64,000 nt of DNA from Roseibium algicola (lineage in GTDB: Bacteria > Pseudomonadota > Alphaproteobacteria > Rhizobiales > Stappiaceae): contig NZ_CP019630.1 in NCBI RefSeq assembly GCF_001999245.1, positions 186,001 to 250,000 of the forward strand, written 5' to 3'. The notes below the pieces were generated by a model. That model saw only the letters and a program-made list of their open reading frames with translations. It did not search any database and had not been told where the DNA came from. Below are positions 48,315 to 56,950 of this stretch, piece by piece. The position numbers were made by a program, and so were the translations under genes. Numbering within the stretch: the stretch's first letter is position 1; every line of letters begins with the position of its first letter.

Positions 48315-48470
48315 GGCTCAGTACCTTGATGTTTGGCCTGCAGCGTTCAAGTGGCCCTGCTGACTTGCCATTTTTAAGACAGATTCTTGCCACTGCAGGC
48401 AATGTCTGTCCACCCGCGAACCCCATATTAGGGTGTATTGACCCTGCTTTCTTTGGAAAACCCAAAATAG

Positions 48471-48518
48471 ATCATTAATAAAGCCGCGGGGGCACGTGTT
48501 AAACACGCGCCCCCGGCC
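48471..48518 (-). terminator. Terminator-like hairpin after fpr
   Basis: A GC-rich hairpin between about 48483 and 48518 pairs GGGGGC.CGTGT with ACACG.GCCCCC (one mismatch, small bulge near the base). On the minus strand it is followed by TTTATTAATGA. It lies about 40 bases past the fpr stop. No gene lies in 48315-48558. Confidence 0.7.
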
Positions 48519-48558
48519 AAAGATCTAAGCATTAATAACAGATTAAGCCGTTGCCGAC

Positions 48559-49371
48559 TCAGCCGACAAACGCACGCTCGACAACGAACTCTGCCGGCTT
48601 GTTGTTTGCACCTTCGGTGAGGCCTGCTTCTTCCAGAAGCGCCTTGGTGTCCTTCAACATGTCCATGGAACCGCAGATCATGCCGCGGTCAACGGCGGGA
48701 TCGAGCGGCGGCACGCCGAGGTCTTCAAACAGTTTGCCGGACTTGATCAGATCGGTGATACGGCCCTGACGCGGAAAGTCTTCCCGGGTCACGGAGGTGT
48801 AATGGACCAGCTTGTCCTTTGCGAACTCACCGATCAGCGGATCGTTGATGGTTTCCTGCACAAGGTCCTCGCCGTATTTCAGCTCGGAAACTTCACGGCA
48901 GGTATGGGTCAGGATCACCTGGTCGAATTTTTCGTAGGTGTCCGGGTCACGGATCAGGCTCGCAAAAGGTGCGATGCCGGTTCCGGTGGAGAACATGTAG
49001 ACGCGCTTGCCGGGGATGAGCGCATCGTTCACCAGCGTGCCGGTCGGCTTCTTCTTCATCAGCACGGCATCACCCGGCTGGATCTTCTGAAGATGAGACG
49101 TCAGCGGGCCGTCCGGAACCTTGATGGAGAAGAACTCGAGCTCTTCGTCCCATGCCGGGCTGGCGATGGAATAAGCGCGATAGAGCGGCTTGCCGTCGAT
49201 CATCAGACCGATCATCACGAATTCCCCGGAGCGGAAGCGGAAGCTCGCCGGGCGTGTCATGCGAAAGCGGAACAGGCGGTCCGTGTAATGCTGGACGGAT
49301 TTCACTTCCTCGACGAAAGCGCCAGCCGGGGCGGCAGCTTCGAGGTCGGCGGGTTTGGCAAGTACGTTCAT
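48559..49371 (-). CDS. fpr: Ferredoxin/flavodoxin-NADP+ reductase
   Basis: The 270-residue flavoenzyme has the FAD motif LYRAYSIASP, the NADPH-binding STGTGIAPFASLI and MICGSMDM, and ends in FVVERAFVG, as bacterial subclass I/II FPR proteins do. It moves electrons between NADPH and ferredoxin or flavodoxin. The start is ATG 49371 (MNVLAKPADLE); a TTG 26 codons upstream is open but unsupported. The gene is monocistronic with a terminator hairpin behind it. Confidence 0.92.
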   Translation of the reverse strand: MNVLAKPADLEAAAPAGAFVEEVKSVQHYTDRLFRFRMTRPASFRFRSGEFVMIGLMIDGKPLYRAYSIASPAWDEELEFFSIKVPDGPLTSHLQKIQPGDAVLMKKKPTGTLVNDALIPGKRVYMFSTGTGIAPFASLIRDPDTYEKFDQVILTHTCREVSELKYGEDLVQETINDPLIGEFAKDKLVHYTSVTREDFPRQGRITDLIKSGKLFEDLGVPPLDPAVDRGMICGSMDMLKDTKALLEEAGLTEGANNKPAEFVVERAFVG

Positions 49372-49584
49372 GTCAATCTTGGTCCGTATGTCAGCGCTCG
49401 TATTAGATTGTGCCTCATGTAGCACTAGTCCAGCCTTGACTTGAAGCAACTGCGATCCACTAAACGCACTTAGTTCAAAAAAATCATTCTAAAAATGTTC
49501 AAGATTCCGTCCTACAGGCATTCGCAGGCCTACCCTGACGGGCCATCCGGCGATGCCGGACGGCCACGCCACCTGCATTACACG

Positions 49585-50025
49585 TCAGCGTCTTTCTTCA
49601 ATTGTCGTCACGGTTTCCCGAAAGAAATCGAGCTTTCCGTTGTCTTCGTGGCTGAGGATATAGGTGATGCTTTCACATTCGCAGTTCCTGACAGGATAGA
49701 AGAACCGTTGCTCGAAACGGGTCAGGAACCATCCCTGCCCCAATGCCTGGGAGGCGAGAGCGAGAATATGTGTTCCCTTCGGAAAAACGTCCTGTGCAAG
49801 GCGCTGCAGGACACCAGCCATTTCCTCCAGCCCGGAGGCCACCTGCCAGGCAACGTCGGTTTCATCGCGGTAGTGGTCGATACGGAAGTCCAGTTGTTCC
49901 GACAGTTCGCCGAAGAGTTCCGGTGACCCTTTTTCAAACAGATCAAGCACACGATGAATGGCGATCGGTTCGGTTCGAGGCAGCGGAAAGGTTTCTGACG
50001 GAGACAGGGGTATTGCGGAATTCAT
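49585..50025 (-). CDS. Hypothetical protein divergent from a LysR regulator
   Basis: The 146-residue soluble protein has no recognised domain. It is acidic, with helical segments (IHRVLDLFEKGSPELFGELSEQLDFRIDHYRD) and an aromatic stretch (RFEQRFFYPVRNCE). AAGGA lies nine bases before ATG 50025. Its start is 106 bases from the divergent LysR gene, which is the normal arrangement for a LysR target, so the two are probably linked in regulation. Confidence 0.7.
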   Translation of the reverse strand: MNSAIPLSPSETFPLPRTEPIAIHRVLDLFEKGSPELFGELSEQLDFRIDHYRDETDVAWQVASGLEEMAGVLQRLAQDVFPKGTHILALASQALGQGWFLTRFEQRFFYPVRNCECESITYILSHEDNGKLDFFRETVTTIEERR

Positions 50026-50131
50026 TCGGGAGTTCCTTCGGTACGGCGTTGCAATTGACCGCCCGAGTTGTGCCCTCAGCTTGTTTCGCAGTATACTCCT
50101 ATGATTTCTATCGTTGATATAGGCAATTCCT

Positions 50132-50977
50132 ATGCTTGAAGTGACCCCGCTTCGCTATTTCGTCAGCGCCTTCGAATTGGGAACGATCAGCGCAGCAGCG
50201 ATGGGACACGGTATTTCCCAACCGTCCTTGTCCCAGGCCTTGCAGAAACTTGAAGACGCGATTGGAACGTCGCTGTTTGTCCGTTCCCGCACCGGGTTAC
50301 GCCCGACACCGGCTGGCCGCGATTTGTATCACCATGCCCAGTCTATCCTGCGGGCTGTCGGAGAGGCCGAGAACCGCTTCCTGAAAGAACCCCCACTTCG
50401 CCTGAGCCTCTATACGGCGCCCGATATTCTGCTTCCCGCGTTTCAGGGGGCGTTCCATGCCCTGCGCACCACTTATCCGACACTGGAAATGCGTTTCGAG
50501 CAGGCAGCGGCGGACGCGGAACTTTCTCTGGTCGACAAGGCCTGTTCCCCCAGGAGCCACAAGTACCGGGAACTCTACAGCGAGCCTTATGTACTTGCCG
50601 TTGCAAGGTCTCATCCGCTGGCCGGACGCAACAGGATTTCCATGAACGACCTTCAGTCCGTTTCCCTGATCTCCCGCAGGTATTGCCCGAATTATGATGC
50701 CCTGCTGGCTGAATTCGCCCTGGCGGGCCTGCCGTTGAACGTTTCAGCTGAAGCTGTCAACGATCAGCAGGTACTGGAATTGGCCGGATTAGGCTTTGGC
50801 GCTGCCATCCTTCCAGCCGGTCATTTGAAGATGAAGGATACTTTGACGGGCGTCCCGCTCGACCATGAAGGCCTGGAGCGGCGCAGCGTCGGCATCGCGG
50901 TGAAAAAGACAGCATTTGCCGATGAAATGTTCCGCACCTGGATGACGGGCTGGGCAACGCTGCCAATTCGTTTGTGA
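50132..50977 (+). CDS. LysR-family transcriptional regulator
   Basis: The 281-residue protein has the N-terminal winged helix PLRYFVSAFELGTISAAAMGHGISQPSLSQALQKLED, with SQPSLSQALQKLE as recognition helix. The C-terminal co-inducer domain (about 88-280) follows. The inducer is unknown. The 106-base divergent region contains several T-N11-A candidates near GTATACTCC and ATATAGG that could be LysR boxes. Confidence 0.88.
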   Translation: MLEVTPLRYFVSAFELGTISAAAMGHGISQPSLSQALQKLEDAIGTSLFVRSRTGLRPTPAGRDLYHHAQSILRAVGEAENRFLKEPPLRLSLYTAPDILLPAFQGAFHALRTTYPTLEMRFEQAAADAELSLVDKACSPRSHKYRELYSEPYVLAVARSHPLAGRNRISMNDLQSVSLISRRYCPNYDALLAEFALAGLPLNVSAEAVNDQQVLELAGLGFGAAILPAGHLKMKDTLTGVPLDHEGLERRSVGIAVKKTAFADEMFRTWMTGWATLPIRL

Positions 50978-51094
50978 CATTTACGAGAATATCAGGTCTG
51001 TAAGCGTTTTTTATTTGACAGATAAATACAAACTGCAAAACTTGCTGAAAGCCAAAGACAAATGGCAATAATACCTTCCATAGAGGCACAGTAA

Positions 51095-52129
51095 ATGTCC
51101 GGACGCGCGCACGATGAATCAGGCCAGAAGATAGCATTCGTGCTCATGGAGCGATTTTCCATGAACGCTTTCGCCAGCGTTATCGAACCTGTCAGAATAG
51201 CAAATCGCCTTTTGGGAAGAGAGTACTACCAATGGACAACTTATTCGCTTGACGGGAATCCCGTCACGGCGAGCAACGGCTGCGAAGTCGCGGTCAAAAA
51301 ATCTATTCGCGACCTGCACGATGCCGACATTACACTTTTGTGCACCGGCATCGACGTCGAGCGCCTGCCGCTGGACACGGAACTCGGCAACAAGCTGCGC
51401 CGTCTGAACGCAATGGGCCGCACCTTTGGCGCCATCTGCACCGGTGCCTATCTGCTTGCCCGGTATCATCTTCTCGACGGTCGCCGCTGCACCATCCATT
51501 GGGAAAACCTGAGATCCCTGCGGGAAGAATTTCCGGATGTCGAAGTAACGTCCGATATCTTTGCGATCGACCGCAACTGTATCACCTGTGCCGGCGGCAT
51601 GGCGTCGCTCGACATGATGCTGCGCCTGATCGCGATCCAGCATGGTGCCTATCTTGCCCATGAAGTTGCCGAAGTCGCGCTCTACCAGAACATGCGTTCC
51701 GGCGAATCTGCGCAGCGCCATGACATCGAGGCCCGGACCGGCATTTCGAATGCCAAGATCCTCGACGCGATCCGGATCATGGATTTGCATATCGAAGACC
51801 CGCTGAGCTGCCAGCAACTTGCGATGACGGTCAACCTGTCGCCGCGCCAGCTGGAGCGCCTGTTCCGGCGTCATTTCAACTGCACGCCCGGCCAGTACTA
51901 CTTGCGCCTGCGCCTTGAAACCGCGCGCGACCTGTTGCGCCGGACCAGCCGCCCGGTGCTGGATGTCGCTTTGGCCTGCGGCTTTGCCTCCACCTCGCAT
52001 TTCACCAAATGCTACCGCGAGCGCTTCTTGTGCACACCGACGGAGGAACGTCAGTCCTACCAGTGGGCCAACACCAAGACGACATCCGGGGTCGGCACCG
52101 CCACCCCCATGCGGCTGATCGCCAAGTAA
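51095..52129 (+). CDS. GlxA-family regulator (DJ-1/PfpI-like domain plus AraC DNA-binding domain)
   Basis: This 344-residue protein has an N-terminal class I glutamine-amidotransferase-like domain (10-190, with FGAICTGAYLLARY) and a C-terminal AraC double helix-turn-helix (about 225-325: LSCQQLAMTVNLSPRQLERLFRRHF and VLDVALACGFASTSHFTKCY). Relatives include the carnitine and glycine-betaine catabolism regulators CdhR and GbdR. The ligand here cannot be read. ATG 51095 has AGAGG eight bases upstream. A strong terminator follows. Confidence 0.9.
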   Translation: MSGRAHDESGQKIAFVLMERFSMNAFASVIEPVRIANRLLGREYYQWTTYSLDGNPVTASNGCEVAVKKSIRDLHDADITLLCTGIDVERLPLDTELGNKLRRLNAMGRTFGAICTGAYLLARYHLLDGRRCTIHWENLRSLREEFPDVEVTSDIFAIDRNCITCAGGMASLDMMLRLIAIQHGAYLAHEVAEVALYQNMRSGESAQRHDIEARTGISNAKILDAIRIMDLHIEDPLSCQQLAMTVNLSPRQLERLFRRHFNCTPGQYYLRLRLETARDLLRRTSRPVLDVALACGFASTSHFTKCYRERFLCTPTEERQSYQWANTKTTSGVGTATPMRLIAK

Positions 52130-52155
52130 GACACGACCTGAAAAACCAGTTCTCG

Positions 52156-52183
52156 AACGCCGCGGTCTTCGCGGCGTTTTTTT
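52156..52183 (+). terminator. Intrinsic terminator after the GlxA-type regulator gene
   Basis: Perfect 9-base arms AACGCCGCG (52156-52164) and CGCGGCGTT (52170-52178) with loop GTCTT are followed by TTTTT, 27 bases after the stop codon. Confidence 0.92.
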
Positions 52184-52221
52184 GTAGCCCGCCATGGTCA
52201 ACCAGGACGTAGAGTAGCGAA

Positions 52222-52323
52222 GATCCGTGATCGGTGAGCCGAGATCTGGCGAAACAAGCCGAAGACGACAGCGAACACAACGTTTCCACTGTCCCGGCTC
52301 GCGCTTTGCTTGGCCGGAATGAC
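52222..52323. repeat. Dispersed intergenic repeat, copy B
   Basis: The second copy of the element seen at 78-178 has the same two blocks in the same order. Block 1 is 52222-52247 and block 2 is 52292-52323 (TCCCGGCTCGCGC ... TTGGCCGGAATGAC). It lies between the terminator of the GlxA-type gene and the end of the TauE/SafE gene. Confidence 0.55.
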
Positions 52324-52381
52324 ATTGGAAACGCAAGTCCTTGACCGTGGTCCAAAGCGCCACGAATTCTGCTGGAAAAAG

Positions 52382-53149
52382 CTAGAGCAGGCGCCAGAGA
52401 CCCAGTGGAATGAGGTAAAGGCCAAGGGCGAGGATTGCTGCCAGCACGAGCCGGCGGAAACCGGCCTCCGACACTTTCTTGCGCGTGTGCTGTCCAAACC
52501 AGACGCCGGACAGGGCCGGTACGACCAGCGCAGCAGAGGCCACCGCTTCCTGGCCTCCCATCAGTCCGAAACCGCCAAGTGAAATGCCGAGCGCCGTCGT
52601 CGACAGCAGGAATAGGAGACCCATTGCCTGGATAAGTTCGTCTCGCGTGAGCCCCAGCGCCTGCAGATACATGACACCGGGCACCGTGTAGGACCCCGTC
52701 AGTCCCGAAAGGACACCGTTGACCAGCCCGACGACCACTCCAACCGGGACGACCCGGTTTTCCGGAATATGCAGCACCAGCCCTGCAAGCATCGGCACCG
52801 CGTAGGAAACCATCAGTATCCCCAGAAGCAGATCGGCAGCACCTTCCGGCAACTGGGTGAGGATGAAGGTTCCGGCGGCGAGCATCACCACGGCTGACAC
52901 CAGAAACGGCCAGAGACGGGGCAAGAGAACGCGCAGGTAACCACCTGACAGGCTTTGCCAGAGGTTGGTCAGGAATGCCGGCCAGAGGATAAGGACCATC
53001 GCCTTTTCGACACCGACAAACACAGTCATCAGGCCAAGCCCGATTGTCGGCAATCCGAAGCCCACAAGCCCCTTGATGAACCCTGCGCTCAGAAACACCA
53101 GCACGGCAATCAGTATCAGTCCCGGACCGGCTGCGCCTAAATCCGTCAC
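52382..53149 (-). CDS. TauE/SafE-family permease
   Basis: The 255-residue integral membrane protein has seven to eight hydrophobic segments in two related halves; the first ends its turn with GLVGFGLPTIGLGLMT and the second has LVNGVLSGLTGSYTVPG, the family's repeated G-rich motif. Members export sulfite, sulfoacetate or other small organic anions. The start is GTG 53149 with AGGTGAAGG directly upstream. It follows the solute-binding protein gene by 37 bases on the same strand. Confidence 0.86.
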   Translation of the reverse strand: MTDLGAAGPGLILIAVLVFLSAGFIKGLVGFGLPTIGLGLMTVFVGVEKAMVLILWPAFLTNLWQSLSGGYLRVLLPRLWPFLVSAVVMLAAGTFILTQLPEGAADLLLGILMVSYAVPMLAGLVLHIPENRVVPVGVVVGLVNGVLSGLTGSYTVPGVMYLQALGLTRDELIQAMGLLFLLSTTALGISLGGFGLMGGQEAVASAALVVPALSGVWFGQHTRKKVSEAGFRRLVLAAILALGLYLIPLGLWRLL

Positions 53150-53186
53150 GCCTTCACCTGTTGCTGCATGGGGTCTCTTGCTTCTT

Positions 53187-53993
53187 CTATCCGTCGCCCG
53201 TGGGCAGAGTGTAGCCTTCGATCAGCTTGTTCAGCTCACCGGATTCACGGCGACGCTGCAGTTCCTCATCAAAGGACTCCAGCATTCTTATACACGGTGT
53301 CGCGCGGGAGAACAGGAAATGAACCGTGTTGACAGCCGCAGACCACGGCAGGACCTCGACCTTTCCTTCGACCCCGGCTTCCTGGATCATCATCTCGCCG
53401 TCCCGGCGGGCAATGACCAGATAGTCGGCCTTATCCTCTGCCAGCAGGTACATGTTGGTCTTGAAGTCGTCGAAGGGTTGCCGATCGATGGACAGTTTGG
53501 CAGCCGCATAGGTCTCGAATTCTTCGCCAAACGATGCCCCGAACGGTGCAACGCCCCTCAGTCCCGCAAGGTCTTCAAGAGATGCAGGGCGAATATCCAG
53601 GCTGGTGCGGACAAAGACACCGACATCTTCGTGCATGACCGGCAGACTGACGCCGAACTTGGCGAGCCTTTCGTCAGTCAGATAGGCCCCCGCCAGGACG
53701 TCGATCTGCCCATGCTCAAGCAATGTCAAAAGCCGTTTCCACGGCAGATCCGGCCCCATGACCAAAGGCAAATCCAATGCTGAAAAGATTTCAATTGCGA
53801 GGTCAGGAAGCACACCATTGAGGCCGACATCGGCTTCCTGGCGCATGGAAATCGGGTACCAGACACTGGAACCGTTCAACTTGACGGAGGAACAGTCATT
53901 CGTGTCGGCACGGGCAGCAGAGGACAGTGTCAAAGCCAGGCAAGCAAGACCCGAAACCAGTATTCTCTTTCTCAAATGATTGAAAACACTCAT
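53187..53993 (-). CDS. Secreted solute-binding-like protein (SBP_bac_3 fold)
   Basis: The 268-residue protein has a signal peptide (ILVSGLACLALTLSSAARA) and a type II periplasmic-binding domain: GVLPDLAIEIFSALDLPL, LEHGQIDVLAGAYLTDERL and EDKADYLVIARRDGE. It resembles amino-acid-binding proteins that occur without an ABC transporter. No permease or ATPase gene is adjacent; the neighbouring TauE/SafE permease is of another class. ATG 53993 is preferred over 54017 because the signal peptide then starts properly. Confidence 0.8.
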   Translation of the reverse strand: MSVFNHLRKRILVSGLACLALTLSSAARADTNDCSSVKLNGSSVWYPISMRQEADVGLNGVLPDLAIEIFSALDLPLVMGPDLPWKRLLTLLEHGQIDVLAGAYLTDERLAKFGVSLPVMHEDVGVFVRTSLDIRPASLEDLAGLRGVAPFGASFGEEFETYAAAKLSIDRQPFDDFKTNMYLLAEDKADYLVIARRDGEMMIQEAGVEGKVEVLPWSAAVNTVHFLFSRATPCIRMLESFDEELQRRRESGELNKLIEGYTLPTGDG

Positions 53994-54205
53994 TTTATAC
54001 CGCTCAAACAAAGCCATGAATGAAGTCAGGCAAATCAGTGAAACTTCTTTTGACTAATCGGTCAATCAAAAAAACACGTTTTACGTGTGCATGCGTTGTA
54101 TTTGCGGTTTCATTTTGACAACGGCATCTACGGCTCTTGCAAAAATTCACAATAAGATCCCTGCGGTCATTTTCTTTGAAACCTGGAAGATGCTAGCCTT
54201 GCCGC

Positions 54206-55423
54206 ATGAGTGCCTCCCCCCTGCCCCGGCTGCCGAATCGTATCGCTCGGCAGCTCTTCCTCGAAAGACACGGCCTTGCATCCGCCCCCAAGGGAACCGG
54301 AAAAGGCGATGATCTTGCTGCGGTCATAGACCAGATCGGCTTCGTGCAGCTCGACAGCATCAACACTGTCGCCCGCGCGCACCACATGATCCTGGCTACC
54401 CGGCGACCAGCCTACAAGGAAAAGAACCTCAAGCTTCTTGCCGAGCGTGACCGGCATCTGTTCGAGCATTGGACGCACGATGCGTCGGTCATACCGACAG
54501 AGTTCTTCCGGCATTGGCGCCTACGCTTCAGCCGGGACAAGGAAAACCTCATCAACAGATGGCGCAACTGGCACCAGAACGAGTTCGAACGGAAATTCGA
54601 CGAGATTTTGAACAGGATCAGCGACCATGGTCCGGTCACGTCGGCATCTGTTGGTGAAGACGAGCAACGCAGCAATGGCGGCTGGTGGGAATGGCACCCC
54701 TCAAAGGCAGCACTCGAGTTCCTGTGGCGCACCGGCGAATTGTCGGTAACCGGCCGGAACGGGTTTCAGAAAGTCTACGACCTGACGGAACGGGTCATTC
54801 CGGCGCAACATCTCAATGCTGCTCATGACTTTGAAGAAACGACAGATTGGGCAGCCCGCTCCGCGCTCGACAGGCTGGGCTTTGCGACCTCCGGCGAGAT
54901 TGCTGCCTTCTGGGACCTGATCACGCCTCAGGAAGCCAAGGACTGGTGCACGGCAGCAAAGGCTGCGGGCACGATTACCGAAATTGAAGTTGAGTGTGTC
55001 GATGGATCCTGGCGGAAGGTGTTCGCCTATCCGGAGACGCTGGATACCGTTTCCGAGCTTCCCGAACCGCCTTCGCGGGTGCGGATCCTGTCGCCGTTCG
55101 ATCCTGCACTTCGCGACCGCAAAAGGGCCGAGCGCCTGTTCGGTTTCTACTACCGGATCGAGATCTTCGTTCCCGAGCCGAAGCGCCAATACGGCTACTA
55201 CGTCTTCCCTGTCCTGGAAGGCGACCGTTTGATCGGCCGCATCGACATGAAGGCACTCAGGAGCGAGAACAGGCTTCATGTGCGGGCCTACTGGCCGGAA
55301 CAAGGCATCAGAGCCTCAAAGGGCCGGGAGGCCAAACTACAGGCGGAGCTGGAACGCACCGCCCGCTTTGCCGGCGTTTCCGACATTACCTACGAACCGG
55401 ATTGGCAACGGACGGCCCTTTAG
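54206..55423 (+). CDS. YcaQ-like winged-helix protein (HTH_42 family)
   Basis: The 405-residue protein opens ANRIARQLFLERHGL-like sequence and has IGFVQLDSINTVARAHHMILATR, YWPEQGIR and LEHWTHDASVIP-like signatures of the YcaQ/AlkX family. Some members are DNA glycosylases that unhook interstrand cross-links, using a Gln-rich active-site motif. QLDSI at about 49-53 corresponds to the family's conserved QxD. Repair activity is inferred. It converges with nadV; a hairpin spans the stop codon (arms 55409-55416 and 55423-55430). Confidence 0.82.
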   Translation: MSASPLPRLPNRIARQLFLERHGLASAPKGTGKGDDLAAVIDQIGFVQLDSINTVARAHHMILATRRPAYKEKNLKLLAERDRHLFEHWTHDASVIPTEFFRHWRLRFSRDKENLINRWRNWHQNEFERKFDEILNRISDHGPVTSASVGEDEQRSNGGWWEWHPSKAALEFLWRTGELSVTGRNGFQKVYDLTERVIPAQHLNAAHDFEETTDWAARSALDRLGFATSGEIAAFWDLITPQEAKDWCTAAKAAGTITEIEVECVDGSWRKVFAYPETLDTVSELPEPPSRVRILSPFDPALRDRKRAERLFGFYYRIEIFVPEPKRQYGYYVFPVLEGDRLIGRIDMKALRSENRLHVRAYWPEQGIRASKGREAKLQAELERTARFAGVSDITYEPDWQRTAL

Positions 55424-55487
55424 CCGTCCGCACCACTGTTTCCAGTGCTGGCCGTCATCCGGCCAACACCATGGGTCAATCATGTGG

Positions 55488-56894
55488 TCAGCTCGCTACC
55501 CTTTCCAACAGGTGCTTACGGGCCAGAGCGCGTACCTCTTCGAAAGTCCAGTCCTTCACCAGCATGCCATTACGGTAGACCGTCTGCAACTGATCGGTTC
55601 TGCCGCCAACCACTTCGAGACGAACCGCGCTCAGCACGCCGTTTTCCAGGACCGTCGCCTGCCGACCGGCCTTGGAGGCCTTGCCGGGATCGGTCGCCGG
55701 GTTCTTGGAGACATCGCGCCAGGTGCCATCAGCGGTTTTCATCGCATTTGCCTTCATGGCAAAGCGCATCGTGTCCCGGTTGACCTGCTGCAACAGTCCC
55801 CCGCCCATTCCGACGGCGATGTTGTCGACCGACCAATTGCGACGCACCAGCTCTTCCACCAGTTGCCTGATGGTGTCGAGCTTCATGCCGTCACCCTGAA
55901 TGACGCGAACCGACGGATGCAACACGCGCGCACCCTTGCTGTTTTCCGAGCCGCCGTAGTGCTGCCAAAGGGTTTCCATAACCTTCAACGGCATTTCGAC
56001 AGGGTCGCCGGAATCCGGGCGGATGACGACCGTTGCCCCCGATTTCCGCACCTCGTCCTTCAACCGGCCGCACCACAGGTTCTCGACAGCATTGCCGAGA
56101 TCGTAGCTGTCTGAAACGACCGCCACCAGAGCATTGGGACGGCCAAACTGCACCAGCATGTTCCGGTACGCGTCGACTTCCCGCTCACGGCCCCAACTCG
56201 TCATAGTCGAGTGTTCAGCAGCCGGGATGGAAAAGCCCGCCACATCCGCGCCGTACCAGGTCATGGCCGCTTCCAGAGCTTCCATGGTGTCGGTGCCTGC
56301 AAAGTTGACCAGATGGGCCATGCCGCCAAGAGCGGCGCTTTCGGCAGAAGATACACCGCGCGCGCCAAAATCGTGCAGCTTGAACGGGATCTGGCTGTCC
56401 GGATCGTCGGACGTTTCCAGAAGACCGCGATACAGGATCTCCTTGCACTTGAAAGACAACGTCGCAACCGTCGACGGGTACCAGACCGACCGCAACAAGG
56501 CGGTTTCCACCCAGGTCGTCAGCCAGGGCATGCGCTCGTCGGTGTTTTCCACCTGAACCAACGGCACACCACTCGGTGCCAGTGTTCCTTCCGGCAGCGC
56601 CTTGATCTCCAGCGGAAACAGGCCACCATGATCTGTCAGGATCTGTTCCCAACCTTCCCGGTTGAAGGGAACGCCATGGGCGGCACAGATCCGATCAGCC
56701 GCCGCAATGTCCGATGCCGTGATCGGCTTGAGAAGCACGTCCTTCAGGTAAGTTTGCAGCCCGAAGAACAGGACGCTGTCCGAAAACGGATTTGGCCTTG
56801 CTTCCAGGTAAGCAGAAATCCTGCGGGCCTCCGGAGGGTATTGCTTGAAATGCGACTGCTTGTAGCTGTCAGTCGCCAGAAGTGGATTTGTCAT
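55488..56894 (-). CDS. nadV: Nicotinamide phosphoribosyltransferase
   Basis: The 468-residue protein matches NAMPT/NadV: LLATDSYKQSHFKQYP, KLHDFGARGVSSAESAALGG, NFAGTDTMEA, SIPAAEHSTMTSWGR, VSDSYDL, IRPDSGDP and VIQGDGM. It makes nicotinamide mononucleotide from nicotinamide and PRPP, the first step of deamidation-free salvage. The start is ATG 56894 with GAGGAG six bases upstream. It follows the nadM gene by 56 bases, so the two enzymes give nicotinamide to NMN to NAD in one operon. Confidence 0.94.
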   Translation of the reverse strand: MTNPLLATDSYKQSHFKQYPPEARRISAYLEARPNPFSDSVLFFGLQTYLKDVLLKPITASDIAAADRICAAHGVPFNREGWEQILTDHGGLFPLEIKALPEGTLAPSGVPLVQVENTDERMPWLTTWVETALLRSVWYPSTVATLSFKCKEILYRGLLETSDDPDSQIPFKLHDFGARGVSSAESAALGGMAHLVNFAGTDTMEALEAAMTWYGADVAGFSIPAAEHSTMTSWGREREVDAYRNMLVQFGRPNALVAVVSDSYDLGNAVENLWCGRLKDEVRKSGATVVIRPDSGDPVEMPLKVMETLWQHYGGSENSKGARVLHPSVRVIQGDGMKLDTIRQLVEELVRRNWSVDNIAVGMGGGLLQQVNRDTMRFAMKANAMKTADGTWRDVSKNPATDPGKASKAGRQATVLENGVLSAVRLEVVGGRTDQLQTVYRNGMLVKDWTFEEVRALARKHLLERVAS

Positions 56895-56950
56895 TGTGAA
56901 CTCCTCACGTGACAGGTGCGATTGCCTGCGGGCCTCCCCCGCGGGCGCTG

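Noticed and set aside
55409..55464. Intrinsic terminators between the YcaQ-like gene and nadV
   Set aside because: Two hairpins exist (one across the stop codon, one at about 55448-55464), but neither has a T run, so a terminator call is not supported.
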